Part shown: positions 22,585 to 32,859 of the stretch, piece by piece
How positions within the stretch are numbered: position 1 is the first letter of the stretch
Layout of the letters: each line of letters opens with the position of its first letter
Origin: Kuschelorhynchus macadamiae
Taxonomy: Eukaryota; Arthropoda; Insecta; Coleoptera; Curculionidae
DNA: 64,000 nucleotides
Reading direction: 5' to 3'
Assembly (NCBI GenBank): GCA_030620095.1
Contig: JAUTXW010000061.1
Location: 1,234,001 to 1,298,000, forward strand
Notes under the pieces: model-generated
What the model was told of the DNA's origin: nothing
The model's input: only the letters and a program-made list of their open reading frames with translations
The model's database searches: none
Program-made: the position numbers and the translations under genes

Positions 22585-22910
22585 CCACAAATACAATCAA
22601 CTCATATATCGAAATCTTAATATAGGAACAACAATTTCTATTAATTGATAAGCCACAGTCACCGATATGTCAAAGCACTCTAGAAAATTGTATTTATTAC
22701 TTTAATATTTCAAAATCTGTATCCAAAAGGAACAAAAATTGAAAAAATATATTTTTTTTAGAAGTAATTATTAAATTTTAAGAGGGTAATCAAATTTAGT
22801 AACTAAGTTTAGGAATACGTGTTACTATGCGATGGATAATAAATAACTGAAAAGCCCACAAATAAAATAAACCATATAGAAATCTCATTATACGAACACC
22901 AAATTCATCT
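22585..22910. repeat. Diverged direct repeat, 270-base spacing
   Basis: Near 22585 and 22855 both read AAGCCCACAAATA, followed by CATATA, GAAATCT and TATACGAACA or TATAGGAACA. Function unknown. Confidence 0.45.
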
Positions 22911-25019
22911 TTTTAAAATTTAGATCATAGGAAAATAAAAGAAAATAATCTTACGTACTGAAAATGGGTAACATGCACATTACTACAGTCAATCCAAAAA
23001 ATAAAGGGTTATCAAATAGTCGTGCTGAATTTTTAATATGATCTTTCGGGTGGTTAGAAAGATAAAATCCTAAGTTGGCATATCTCCACCTATCTCCCTT
23101 GACCGTCAACTTAAAAAATTTTGGATTCGATTTATCTCGATTAGTCAATAAGCAATAGTTATCAACTCAAGGTACTAGAAAAACTTTATTTACTTGTTTT
23201 TATTTTATATTAACTTTTTTTTGTATTTCAAAAGTAGAAAAAAAAATAGTAGTTTATACTTACAATGGTAATTATTGAAATTTAGGATATATAGATAAAC
23301 AATTTTAATTAAATAGTTCAGTTCTTTAACTCACAAAAAAAGTGTTTAATCTTGAAAACCAAGCATTTGCCTTTTATGCAGTCACAGTTACATTAATCAA
23401 GTTCGTTATTCAATGGCAAGATAAAAAATAAGATACTTGTGAGCTTAGACCAAAATCTAAGTATTAATTCCTAGTGGGTTAGCTAGCTAAAGAGAGAAAT
23501 TATCACTTAAAATAAATGTAAAGGTCAATTATTAACTTTAAAATTAATCTTGAAAAGATACTCAAAATATGCTAAAGAGGCCCACAAAAAGATTAGACTC
23601 AATTAAAAGTGTAGTATTGCAATACTTAAAGTCGCGATTAATTAAGTTTTAAGTTCTTACCAAAATGATAAATCTAAATTCTTTCCGAAATTTAAATCTA
23701 CAAGGGACCTATATAATAAAAATTGTATAGTTAATATAACTAGGCAGCTAATTTTTAAACATATATCAAAATCAAACCGTAAGAAGTAATGTGACGTATA
23801 CAAAATTTACAAGAGTACTTAATTTTACTAAAGGTAGTAAAGATATGATTAATTTAAAAACTAAAAGAGAACTTTACAAAAACTGGAAATTTACTTGTTT
23901 TCCCAGAAAGTAAATTCACAATATTCTACAAGAGGTAATTTTAATAGCTATATTCTTATTTAAATTTGGAAGATGAATATATAACAAATGTTATTTAAAG
24001 ATAAAGGCCAAAAACATATCACAAAAGAGAAAAATGTTGAAATTTTAACGTATCAAATCACAACAAAAGGCAGATAATAAAGATAGGTACTTAACTTGCA
24101 ATTATTTAAAAGTGGATATCTCAACCGTGGCCAAAGACAGGCCTCCAAGTGCACCAAACAGCAGACTGGCTAAAAAGTGTCTACTGCAAAATGGACGTTA
24201 GATTCAAGGAATGGACCAAAAGCCTCCACTAAAAACTGCTAAGCTACCTTAGCGCTGCTTTTCTCAGGAATCCACATTTTACATTTTTAAGTTTTGAAAA
24301 GAGAAATTTCAAAGTGGTTCATCGTTGAAGTTGTAATTAATTAAACATATTCATAGAAATTCATCGAAAAACATGGCAAAAGAAAGCCTGAAAGAAAGAA
24401 AAGAATATCCTGTAATGCTAATGGCGGCCACGTGCAACCTAAGAGTTTTTATCAGTTTTTTATCTACCTGTTGGTCTCGCTTTCTCATTAGTCGGCCCCT
24501 TGCTGCTAAAATCCCACTCAAGGTATGCAAAACTTTAAATTTATGTCCTGCAGATGCTGTATGAAAAAAATCACATTACTTTCAAACGTTTGCTTTACGA
24601 CAGCTCATTTTCAAGAACAGCTGATCTGGTCTCTGCAGATTCACGCTATCAAAAGAGACTCTGCTTCTTTCAATCAGTTTTATTGACATACTTACAATTT
24701 ATGATGAAATATAACCCACCTTGCTCTAGATTGTATTCCTGGTTGCCGATACGACTAGCCAGTGGCAGCATTACGTTTGTCTTCAAATCGATTTTCCAAT
24801 TGTGTAGTAAATCGCAATTTAATATTTTAATTCATATGAATAAAAGTAAAACTTTGTTGTAGAAGAGAAGTCTTTTTGAAAATCGACTGTTTATGACATT
24901 TAATAGATACATTAATAAAATTTACAAATTTGTAACGAGCATATCAAGATGCTTGTTACAATGTCATATACAGGGTGCGTAAAAATAATGCTAAACAGAA
25001 CAAAACAATTCTGGTTATA
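22911..25019. other. AT-rich stretch without recognisable gene
   Basis: Short frames at 22951-23148 (-), 24373-24564 (+) and 24554-24862 (+) show no motif I recognise. No repeats stand out. Confidence 0.5.
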
Positions 25020-25085
25020 GGAGTATATGTTTTAAAAAATATTTTATTTATATACCATTAAACTGAAAAGTAACAAATAATTAAA

Positions 25086-25228
25086 CTTACATAAACAAAC
25101 TTACAACAACAAACTTTTAATATTTTCTTAAAAGCTTGAGGCATGAGACACTTGACATTACACTTGAAATAAAGCCTCAAGCTTTTAAGAAAATATAAAT
25201 ATTTTTAAAAGTTATTTGTTTATGTAAG
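25086..25228. repeat. Imperfect long foldback with perfect 23-bp core
   Basis: Core arms 25120-25142 and 25174-25196 are exact reverse complements with a 31-nt spacer. An outer 14-bp pair, CTTACATAAACAAA (25086-25099) and its complement (25215-25228), extends the stem. It lies about 60 bases left of element B and looks like a miniature foldback element. Confidence 0.8.
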
Positions 25229-25282
25229 CCTAATTTTAAGTTTTTTTAAAAATATTTTTTAATGCCCAATCCTTAAACTATT

Positions 25283-25286
25283 ATTT
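25283..25286. repeat. Possible target duplication ATTT of element B
   Basis: ATTT before 25287 equals ATTT at 28788-28791. It is only four A/T bases, so chance is possible. Confidence 0.5.
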
Positions 25287-25323
25287 GAGGAGCAACCACG
25301 CAAAAGTGAACAAATCCACTTTT
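25287..25323. repeat. Left terminal inverted repeat of element B
   Basis: 37 bp, pairing with 28751-28787; the inner 35 bases are perfect. Confidence 0.93.
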
Positions 25324-25439
25324 AATAATTTTGTATAAAACGATATTTTTTGCTATAGCCCTAAATCTAAATACAACTTAAAACCTTTTTCTTTTAAAAA
25401 AATTGAAAAAAATTTGAAAATTTTTGCTAAAATATTACA

Positions 25440-25545
25440 AGAGTTTTTGCGGTATTTAGTATGGATTTGTTCGTTTTTGCTTTAATGATGTGGATTTGTA
25501 CACTTTTGTTTGACGCATCTTTTGGATTTGTTCTGTTTTGACTGG
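25440..25545. repeat. Left subterminal repeats of element B
   Basis: Three direct copies: ATGGATTTGTTCGTTTTTGC (25461-25480), TGGATTTGTACACTTTTGTT (25491-25510), and TTTGGATTTGTTCTGTTTTG (25521-25540). They are opposite in direction to the copy inside the left terminal repeat. Confidence 0.8.
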
Positions 25546-25726
25546 AAAATATTAAACGACCTACTTTAAGCAAAAACATCTTTTAAATTTATCGAACTAA
25601 ACAGAAATCAACTTAAAACACTATTTCTTAAAAAAAAGTAAAAGTCACAGATATTTAAAAAAAAATAAATTTAGAGAAACTCCTTGAAAAAATATTATTA
25701 ATTTTTGGTTAAATACTCTAATATAA

Positions 25727-28214
25727 TTAGAGGTGCAGTGCAGGATCTTCTTCACTTAAACAGTCACAGTTTCTTGTTTCTTCTTCTCCTGCGTTTTCAG
25801 CATCGTCATCTTCAATGTCTGTAGTATTTCTTACATCATTATCAACAATATTTTTATAATATGCCAATTCGGGATCCGCCCGCCAATCGTCACCGAATGC
25901 CGCCTTTAGCAAACTTTCGACATTAGAAACTTTTTAAGGGGGTAATCGGCGTTCTAATGGTAACTCTTCTAACCTAAAATTTTTTGAAGAGCACCCTCGC
26001 TTGCCTAAACTTTGGAAAGTCTCTAAATCCGATTCGAATCTGTAATTAACTAGACCGCGGCACTTAACAACAATATTATTCTTTTCATTTGTTAACTTTA
26101 TTTGAATTCTTTTTACTGCACTAATGCCCGGAAATTTCCGATAAATTTTTTCGAGTTCTTTAATATTATACAGCAGCCAATCAACACCAAGTGCCTTTAC
26201 TTTTCCTATTTGTCTATAGAATTCGTGGTATTGTTCATTATTTTTAATAAAAGACTCCTTCCGCAATATTTTCTCAACTCTACCAAATACTCTGTCAACG
26301 GGTAAAAAACTATGACCTCTAACCGGAAATATCAGAGTAATTGATTGTACGTTTGTTGTAGTTTGCTGTAGCCAAAATAATAATGTATGCAGTATATGAG
26401 CATTTTTATTTTGGCCGCCACAGCCGTCACAAAACAAACGCAAATCTGTAATGTTTTCTTCAATGTTAATATTATTTAAAAAATCTAGTAGAGCTGAGCC
26501 AACCTCCGTGCAACCTCTGCCAGCTTGGTCCTCTGTCCACGTATAGAAAACAGGATTTTGTGTATTGTTTTCCACAATACACAACGTGTAATATCCGATT
26601 TGCCTTAAATAGAAGGCGTCACCTACAGCACTTTTGGGCAATGTTTGTACTTGCTGCATATCAAAACAATATGTTTTAGAAAATGGTGGAGCCTCTTTCA
26701 TTAATTCGTAAAATGCTTTGGCTCTTAACTTGTGAATCCTACTTTCTAAAATCAATTTATTTTTTTTACTGGTGTTGCTTTCCCTCTGAATGCTATTTTT
26801 CAGTCGCTCACACATACCACACACATCCGCTGCAGGTGATTTAAAACCAATGTTAAATTCAGTAGAGAATATTCTGTGAAATGTTGACAATGACACTATA
26901 GGTTCCACATTTTGAGGGTCCCTTTTGTACATTTTGTATAGTTTTATTACCGATAGGTTGCTATTTAAGTATATTCGTTTGGACTTGGCACGCCCGTAAT
27001 GGCTTTCATGACCTCTTAAGCTTTTCAAAAAATTACGAACTTCTTGTTTGCTGCGTTCCAACTTATGTGATACCTGATCACCTCCACGTGTTTCCTTGGG
27101 AACGTCACCACGTTTTAAAGTTTGTGCGACTTTTATAACCCTACTTTTGCTTAATTGTGTAACTGACAAGAAAAAACCTTGGCATACTTTTTTGAATGCG
27201 TGGCCGAACGGGTTTGGAATCTAAAAAAATATACTTATCAAAAATAAAAAAAAGCATGACATTAAATAACTTACAATATATTCCACCGAAATCGAGTGTT
27301 TTCTGGTGGGCTTTAGCTTTTTGGGTCGTTTCCTTTTTGGTACTGCCGGAATAATATGGTGACATATTTGAATGTCTTGCGCGACTTTATTCGGTTTGGC
27401 ATAAATTCTGTTTCTACAATGTTCTATTTCAGCAACAGTTACTTTTGAACATTCATACTTGGTGCGTTTTCCTTTGTGATTACATTTTTTAATTTGGTTG
27501 AAAGGCTTAAATAGGGGCCTTTCGTGCCTGCAATTAAAAAGATCCAAAAACCCAATTGTTCGGTACGGTTAAATTTATGTATATAGTATATTCAGAAATC
27601 TAGCCCACAACTTAATTTTTTCGAGTAAATACAAAATGAGTCTTAAAAGTGAAATCTACACCCCCGAAAACCCACATAACGACCCGTTACTCAAGTTTTT
27701 ATTAAACTCACCCCCGTCCCACTCTTTTTCATCCCCAACATTAACATTTTTATAAATTGTCAAACGCTTTATAGAATTACAGAACTGAAACGACATAATA
27801 TTGATCAATTTTTTATTGAAATCTAACTTTTCATCCCTTTATTTTCCACCCTTATCCCTTTATTTTCCACCCTCATCCCTTATTTTCTATTAAAATACCA
27901 AACAAATGTCATAATTAAAATTAGAATACCCGAAACATACAAAACGACGTATTACATTATTATATTTGGGAAAAATTGCAATTTTTCACCAATTAAACCC
28001 ACGTTTACCCCTTCCCCTAAACTGATTTTACCCAAAAACAATCCACAACAACAAACAAAACAACTTGGCAACAAGTCGGAACTTCGCATTAAATAATGAA
28101 CATATTTTTCTTTAAACATTACCTTCCAATTCGTTCAAGATCCCTTTTACTAGGTTTTCGAGGCCTTTTTCGAGACCCGCTATTACCATCAGCAACTGCG
28201 ATAGTTTCTTCCAT
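25727..28214 (-). CDS. Element B transposase-like protein (three exons, late in-frame stop)
   Basis: Exons: 28214-28123 (ATG, donor GGTAATG), 27527-27275 (acceptor TTGCAG, donor GTAAGTT), 27220-25934 (acceptor TTTTTTTAG). Phases match at both junctions, giving 543 residues to TAA at 25934-25936. The frame continues another 68 codons past it, through FGDDWRADPELAYY and an acidic tail, to 25727, so the TAA may be a nonsense mutation. By residue: basic start; Cys/His-rich part 55-100; HTH-like region near 125-150 (VCQGFFLSVTQLSKSRVIKV); ESHYGR near 187; CGMC at 249-252; FDMQQV (Asp 302); WTEDQAGRG near 344; FCDGCGGQNKN (Asp 380); GHSFLPVDRVFGRVEK (Asp 424, Glu 431). An RNase-H-like DDE/DDD fold is inferred. 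Proteins of this look are common but uncharacterised in arthropod genomes. It should act in the nucleus on the repeated terminal motifs. Confidence 0.8.
27221..27274 (-). other. Intron 2 of element B gene (54 bp)
   Basis: Minus-strand GTAAGTT donor and pyrimidine-rich TTTTTTTAG acceptor; removing it keeps the frame on a codon boundary. Confidence 0.8.
27528..28122 (-). other. Intron 1 of element B gene (595 bp)
   Basis: Minus-strand GTAATG donor and CTTTTTAATTGCAG acceptor; phase 2 on both sides. The interior has no gene and is C/T-rich on the plus strand, with repeated TATTTTCCACCC-type strings. Confidence 0.65.
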
Positions 28215-28494
28215 CACACAAAATAAACAAAAAACACAATAACTATAAGTTTCAATATAAAAACGTAATATGGAATTTAAATGCCCTCCAATCTCCAATT
28301 AACACCAGCTCTCGCAAAGCAACGATCGATATTAACAACATGTATTGATGGTTAGAAGTCTTAGCTAAAATCGCATTACAGTTTTCATGACTAAAATCGG
28401 TTCAGGATCTATTTATTAATGCTTAGTTATTATATCCCAGACGAGATGGCAGCCCATGTACAAGATATGAATTTTTATTTCTGGTTCTGAAGTG

Positions 28495-28685
28495 TTACAG
28501 GATTTGTTCACTTTTGCATGATTTTTGACAATGCCTTCATATCTACTAGAAGGATTTGTTGCCTTTTGTCAAACTTAACACTGAAATTAACGAGGATTAT
28601 TAAATCATGGATTTTTTGCGTTTTGGTTGAAATGTGAGATTTTAGCATATCTTTTTACAAGGATTTGTTTATTCTTGGCTGAATT
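28495..28685. repeat. Right subterminal repeats of element B
   Basis: Direct copies GGATTTGTTCACTTTTGCAT (28500), AGGATTTGTTGCCTTTTGTC (28551), GGATTTTTTGCGTTTTGG (28609) and AAGGATTTGTTTATTCTTGG (28661), same direction as the copy in the right terminal repeat. Confidence 0.8.
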
Positions 28686-28750
28686 TGCGGTTGGGATCTT
28701 AGAGAGAAGACCGATTTCTACCCGATTCAATGCCTAACTCATTTTTCAGC

Positions 28751-28787
28751 AAAAGTGGATTTGTTCACTTTTGCGTGGTTGCTCCAC
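28751..28787. repeat. Right terminal inverted repeat of element B
   Basis: Complement of 25287-25323; contains GTGGATTTGTTCACTTTTGC. Confidence 0.93.
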
Positions 28788-28791
28788 ATTT

Positions 28792-29993
28792 GGTTTCCTG
28801 AAAAATAAAGTAAGAAAGTCGTTATTATATTTTACCTTCTCACGGGAGAGTTGTTTACAGCTGTATATAAAATTTAAATACAGTTTAGAGAAGCATGATT
28901 AGAAATTATAGGTTTCACACAAAACTTAACTTAAGAATGCAGTATTAACCTATCAGTTCAAAATCGAGTTAACACTACAAAAGACACCATCAATTTGAAA
29001 AAGTGAGAAGTTGCTACCTTCAGTTAAACATAAAAACACATATCTTTGATCTCAAAGAATAAATTGCTTTAGCTTTCTTTAGATTTTTGTAGAACTTCCT
29101 TACAAGTTCTACTTTTATAATAAAGGCCTTTAAATGCCTGAATGAAAATGAAATTTTTTGGAAACATGTATTACGTTATTTATTTTAATAATGTTGACAA
29201 TACATTATTAAATTGGAACATAAAAAAAACTTTCTATATTTTATTTGTCTAAAAATATTTAATATTATAAGATCTGAATGAGTCTACATTGTTGGATGCA
29301 AGCAATTTTAAAGAGTTTGTCGAAAAATACGTTTCCAGAATAGATCTTTTTTCTAGGAAAATTCGTAATATATCCTGGCTTGAATCCCGAATAGAGAAAA
29401 CGTAGAATCCCTCTATCCTTCCTAATACTTCGTTTAATGTAACAAACATCAAATAGCCACGACTTCATATTTTATCTTGGAAGATTTCGCAGTTTATTCG
29501 TTTTATTTTGATAAAGAAAAAGGGCTGAGAACGTGCCTAGGGCTTGCACTCATATCCTAGAATATTGACTGTTTATATCCCGAAGGCAAATGCTGAATCG
29601 ACTCAAGTATGTACCAGAATTTTAATGTTTGAATCCGTTGTTGCAAGGAAATCGGTATTGTGGAATAGTAGTTTTAGTTACAGTTTCAGACCTGATACTG
29701 CTTACGTATTATATAGTTTCGAGTTGAATTGTAGTGTTTATATATTGGTTGTAGTATACAGCGTGTCTGTTTGAGGATGAATACGAAAACTTTATTAACG
29801 GCACAAAGACATAATTTAAGAAGAAAAGGTAACAGACATTGTTTACATTTTCGGGACGTTATTGTTAGACTAATACCCACCCCTTGTTTGTAAGCACTAC
29901 CATTATACTGAGCAGCTGAAATGAATACCAAAGAAATAAATAGTGTTTATGAATATTAAACTACTTTTTATAAAAATCAACAAAAACATAAAT
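28792..29993. other. Noncoding stretch
   Basis: Overlapping short frames at 29249-29468 (-) and 29544-29931 show no known motif. Confidence 0.5.
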
Positions 29994-30840
29994 AATTTAA
30001 ATATGATTTAAACCTGCCTATTTTGTTTTTCCTTTATCAGAATTAGTTTAATTTACCTAACTAGAAACTTTTTTCTTCCTGATCAAATGATATCTATACT
30101 TTATGAGTAAGTCGCACATACAGAATTGGCCACAATAATATAATTAAATAAATATGCCCGATTCATGTTGTTGCGAGGGGTCCTAAAGTTAAAATGAAGT
30201 TACACTACTGGCCGGAAAATAAAACTTTTGATAACTGTTTACGAATTTATATTTTGGCTATTTTTAGTGCGCTTATGCGCTTAATCTTAAAGCATTTATA
30301 AACATTTCAATCCTAAATTTGCATCAATTAATAATTATAATTTATTTTAATTACAGATTTTATATTTGACTTAACATTAATACATATTTTCTAATGTCAA
30401 ACATTACAGATATTTTCTGTTGATTATTACTTTCGGACATACAAAAAAATAACTGTTGTTCTTATATAGTTTCTTGTTTTGTTTAAGACTTATTATCATT
30501 AGTTGCACCTATATTTTATGTTACTCTCTTTTGGATTATAAAATCAGCTTTGATTATCTGTTTAGGTAACTACTGTTTTTTATTTGCCTCCTATATATTG
30601 TATTTAACATTAATAGCTTGTCTTTAAATTGCAATGTTTTTACACATCGACTACTGAAATCTCGGCTTAAATTTATTCCTATCTACTTTGCAATAACTGT
30701 AAACAATTTAAATATGATTTAAACCTGCCTATTTTGTTTTTCCTTTATCAGAATTAGTTTAATTTACCTAACTAGAAACTTTTTTCTTCCTGATCAAATG
30801 ATATCTATACTGAGTAAGTCGCACATACAGAATCGGCCAC
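29994..30840. repeat. Near-identical direct repeat, about 139 bp, 710 bases apart
   Basis: 29994-30132 and 30704-30840 both run from AATTTAAATATGATTTAAAC to CATACAGAATYGGCCAC with a small deletion in the second copy. Similarity continues loosely after it (GGCTATTTTTA and CTTAATCTTAAA). Confidence 0.85.
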
Positions 30841-32645
30841 TATGCAAAATTAATCATTTTGGCTATTTTTATGCTTAATCTTAAATAATTTCATTACTGT
30901 TTTAGACAGTGTCATGCAAAATTAATCAGTTATGTTCAAAAATAAGGAAAAAAATTAGATAGAATAATTGACGAAATGGAAGATAAAAAACTGAAAACTG
31001 CTGACATGCCAAAAGTCTTCAAACGCGGTTTGTAAATAATTACCAATATGTCCGAAATTCGATTTGATTGACAATGTTTATCACTTATACGGTATTTTTA
31101 AATATGTTCAGATTATTTGTTGCGTTTAGATTGACAAACAAAAACCTTTTTTGGCTTTTTTGCAACTGAATAAAAATATTTAACTTTAAATTAATTGAAG
31201 CAAATATGTAATACAATTACATACCTCAACATGTAGACTAGTCTGTCTACGGAATGTTTCGATACATAATATAAAAAATATTATTTAAACAAACTTTTTG
31301 TCATAAACAACTCTTTGAGTTACAAAAATTTAAAAACCAAAAATTACTTACAAAAATAGCAACTTCAATATACATCTCATTTTATGGTTTTAATTTTAGT
31401 TTGCACAACTTACCCAGTAACTACGGATTTTCATTCATTTTATTTTACGGATGTTTACGAATTATAAGTCAAACAGGGCTTTTGCCGAACCAAATTCGAA
31501 ACAATAATAACACATCTATAAATTTTCCTTGCTTGGCTTTTGCATCGTTTTCCAGCGGAAGTGGCAGCCATATTTTCTTTAGATTATATAGGTAATATAA
31601 GGTGAGGTATTTTACAAAACAACGCTACTATTTGATTATATTAAAGAGTAGAAAATCAGGCTAATACATCAAAACCGCAGCAATAACCAGCAGTTAATTG
31701 TCACATCCAGATGGCAACAACCAGCAACAATTGACCTTCAACCACTTCGTGTTGAGCATAAGAAATGGCAAGAAACCCTTCCATATTAGTTAAAAACCAA
31801 TAAATTTCAGCCATAAATTTAACGAGTTCAAGTAACTGTATTTTAGTATTAATACTCTTAATAACAAATAAAAATAATACTAGTTTAAATTTAAATTGTA
31901 TTTTTACTTTGACGCCTATACTAAATTCAATTATTTAAAATAACTACTCAAAACAATTTTGGTTTCCTGACGCTCGTAGAAAGCGTTATACCTAACACGT
32001 GCGAAAGGTGTCTCTTCCGTTCTCGACTGGTGACACAAAGATTCATTTGAGGAAACTATTTTCCATATTGTATGTAATTCTTGTTACATTGCATGCGATA
32101 AATAACATACATAACGTCTAAAAAACAGTATGAATTACATACGGCAAAAAACTAGATAACAAAATCTTTAGTTCCTAAATTTTGGAACTATTTTTTAATA
32201 GACAGTGTATCTCAAAACAGCATGTTCTATCTGATATATTTCTTTTTTAAATATTGGATTTTATTCAAGTATTAAGAGTAAACAAGTTTTGGCGAGAGCC
32301 GCAATATTATTTTATGTAACTCTGATTTTGTAATTGAACCTGCGCATGTCTTATGAAAAAAGGCTTTCAATCAATTTTTCTGAAAATTAAGTAGTAGTTC
32401 TTTACCTGGCTTATGGCCGCAGCTTAATTCTGCTTCTATATTTTGACATATAGGGTGTCAAATTTATACAGTGTATAGCTCTATCTTAGAATGCAGTTGT
32501 TTCATATTCGAATGTACTTAAAACACTATAACTCCAATTTTTATTATAAGCCTAATTAATAATAACTTTTTGTCAAACCCCTTTTCCTTTATCTTTTAAA
32601 ACATACATTTGATGTCTTGGTAATGTTTCGACCATAGTTTTGATC

Positions 32646-32649
<4 letters not shown>
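30841..32649. other. Noncoding stretch
   Basis: TATGCAAAATTAATCATTTT at 30841 and a similar ATGCAAAATTAATCAGTTAT at 30911 look like pieces of a Tc1-type terminal repeat, but no transposase is visible. Otherwise nothing. Confidence 0.4.
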
Positions 32650-32719
<70 letters not shown>

Positions 32720-32727
32720 TATATTTG
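32650..32727. repeat. (TA)n microsatellite
   Basis: About 68 bases of pure TA, then GATATAT. Confidence 0.95.
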
Positions 32728-32756
32728 GCCTTCACAGATGGAAAAATACGATATGT

Positions 32757-32792
32757 TTCGAAAATGCCAAAATCACATTTGGCATTTTCGAA
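32757..32792. repeat. 15-bp perfect hairpin
   Basis: TTCGAAAATGCCAAA, loop ATCACA, TTTGGCATTTTCGAA. It follows the TA tract directly and may mark the end of a foldback element. Confidence 0.8.
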
Positions 32793-32859
32793 GCTTTTTT
32801 TCCTTCTCGCGTTCGAATAGAGACTGTCTAGTTTCTATCTATAAAGGGTCTAGTTGCAG

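Larger units (their letters stand above)
25287..28787 (-). mobile_element. Element B: near-intact cryptic-family DNA transposon, 3501 bp
   Basis: The ends are inverted repeats: 25287-25323 and 28751-28787 match as complements over 37 bases with one difference at the second position. They start GWGGAGCAACC and contain CACGCAAAAGTGAACAAATC. The core GGATTTGTTCRCTTTTGC recurs inside both ends (25462, 25491, 25523; 28500, 28552, 28609, 28662). A single three-exon minus-strand gene fills the interior. A candidate ATTT duplication flanks it. The structure is that of an autonomous cut-and-paste element. The family is the same as element A by protein motifs; I do not know a superfamily name for it. 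Confidence 0.85.

Noticed and set aside
24373..24862. Two overlapping plus-strand frames (63 and 102 codons)
   Set aside because: No motif, splice context or relation to neighbours that I can see.
29249..29468. Overlapping minus-strand frames of 67 codons
   Set aside because: No recognisable domain; likely chance.
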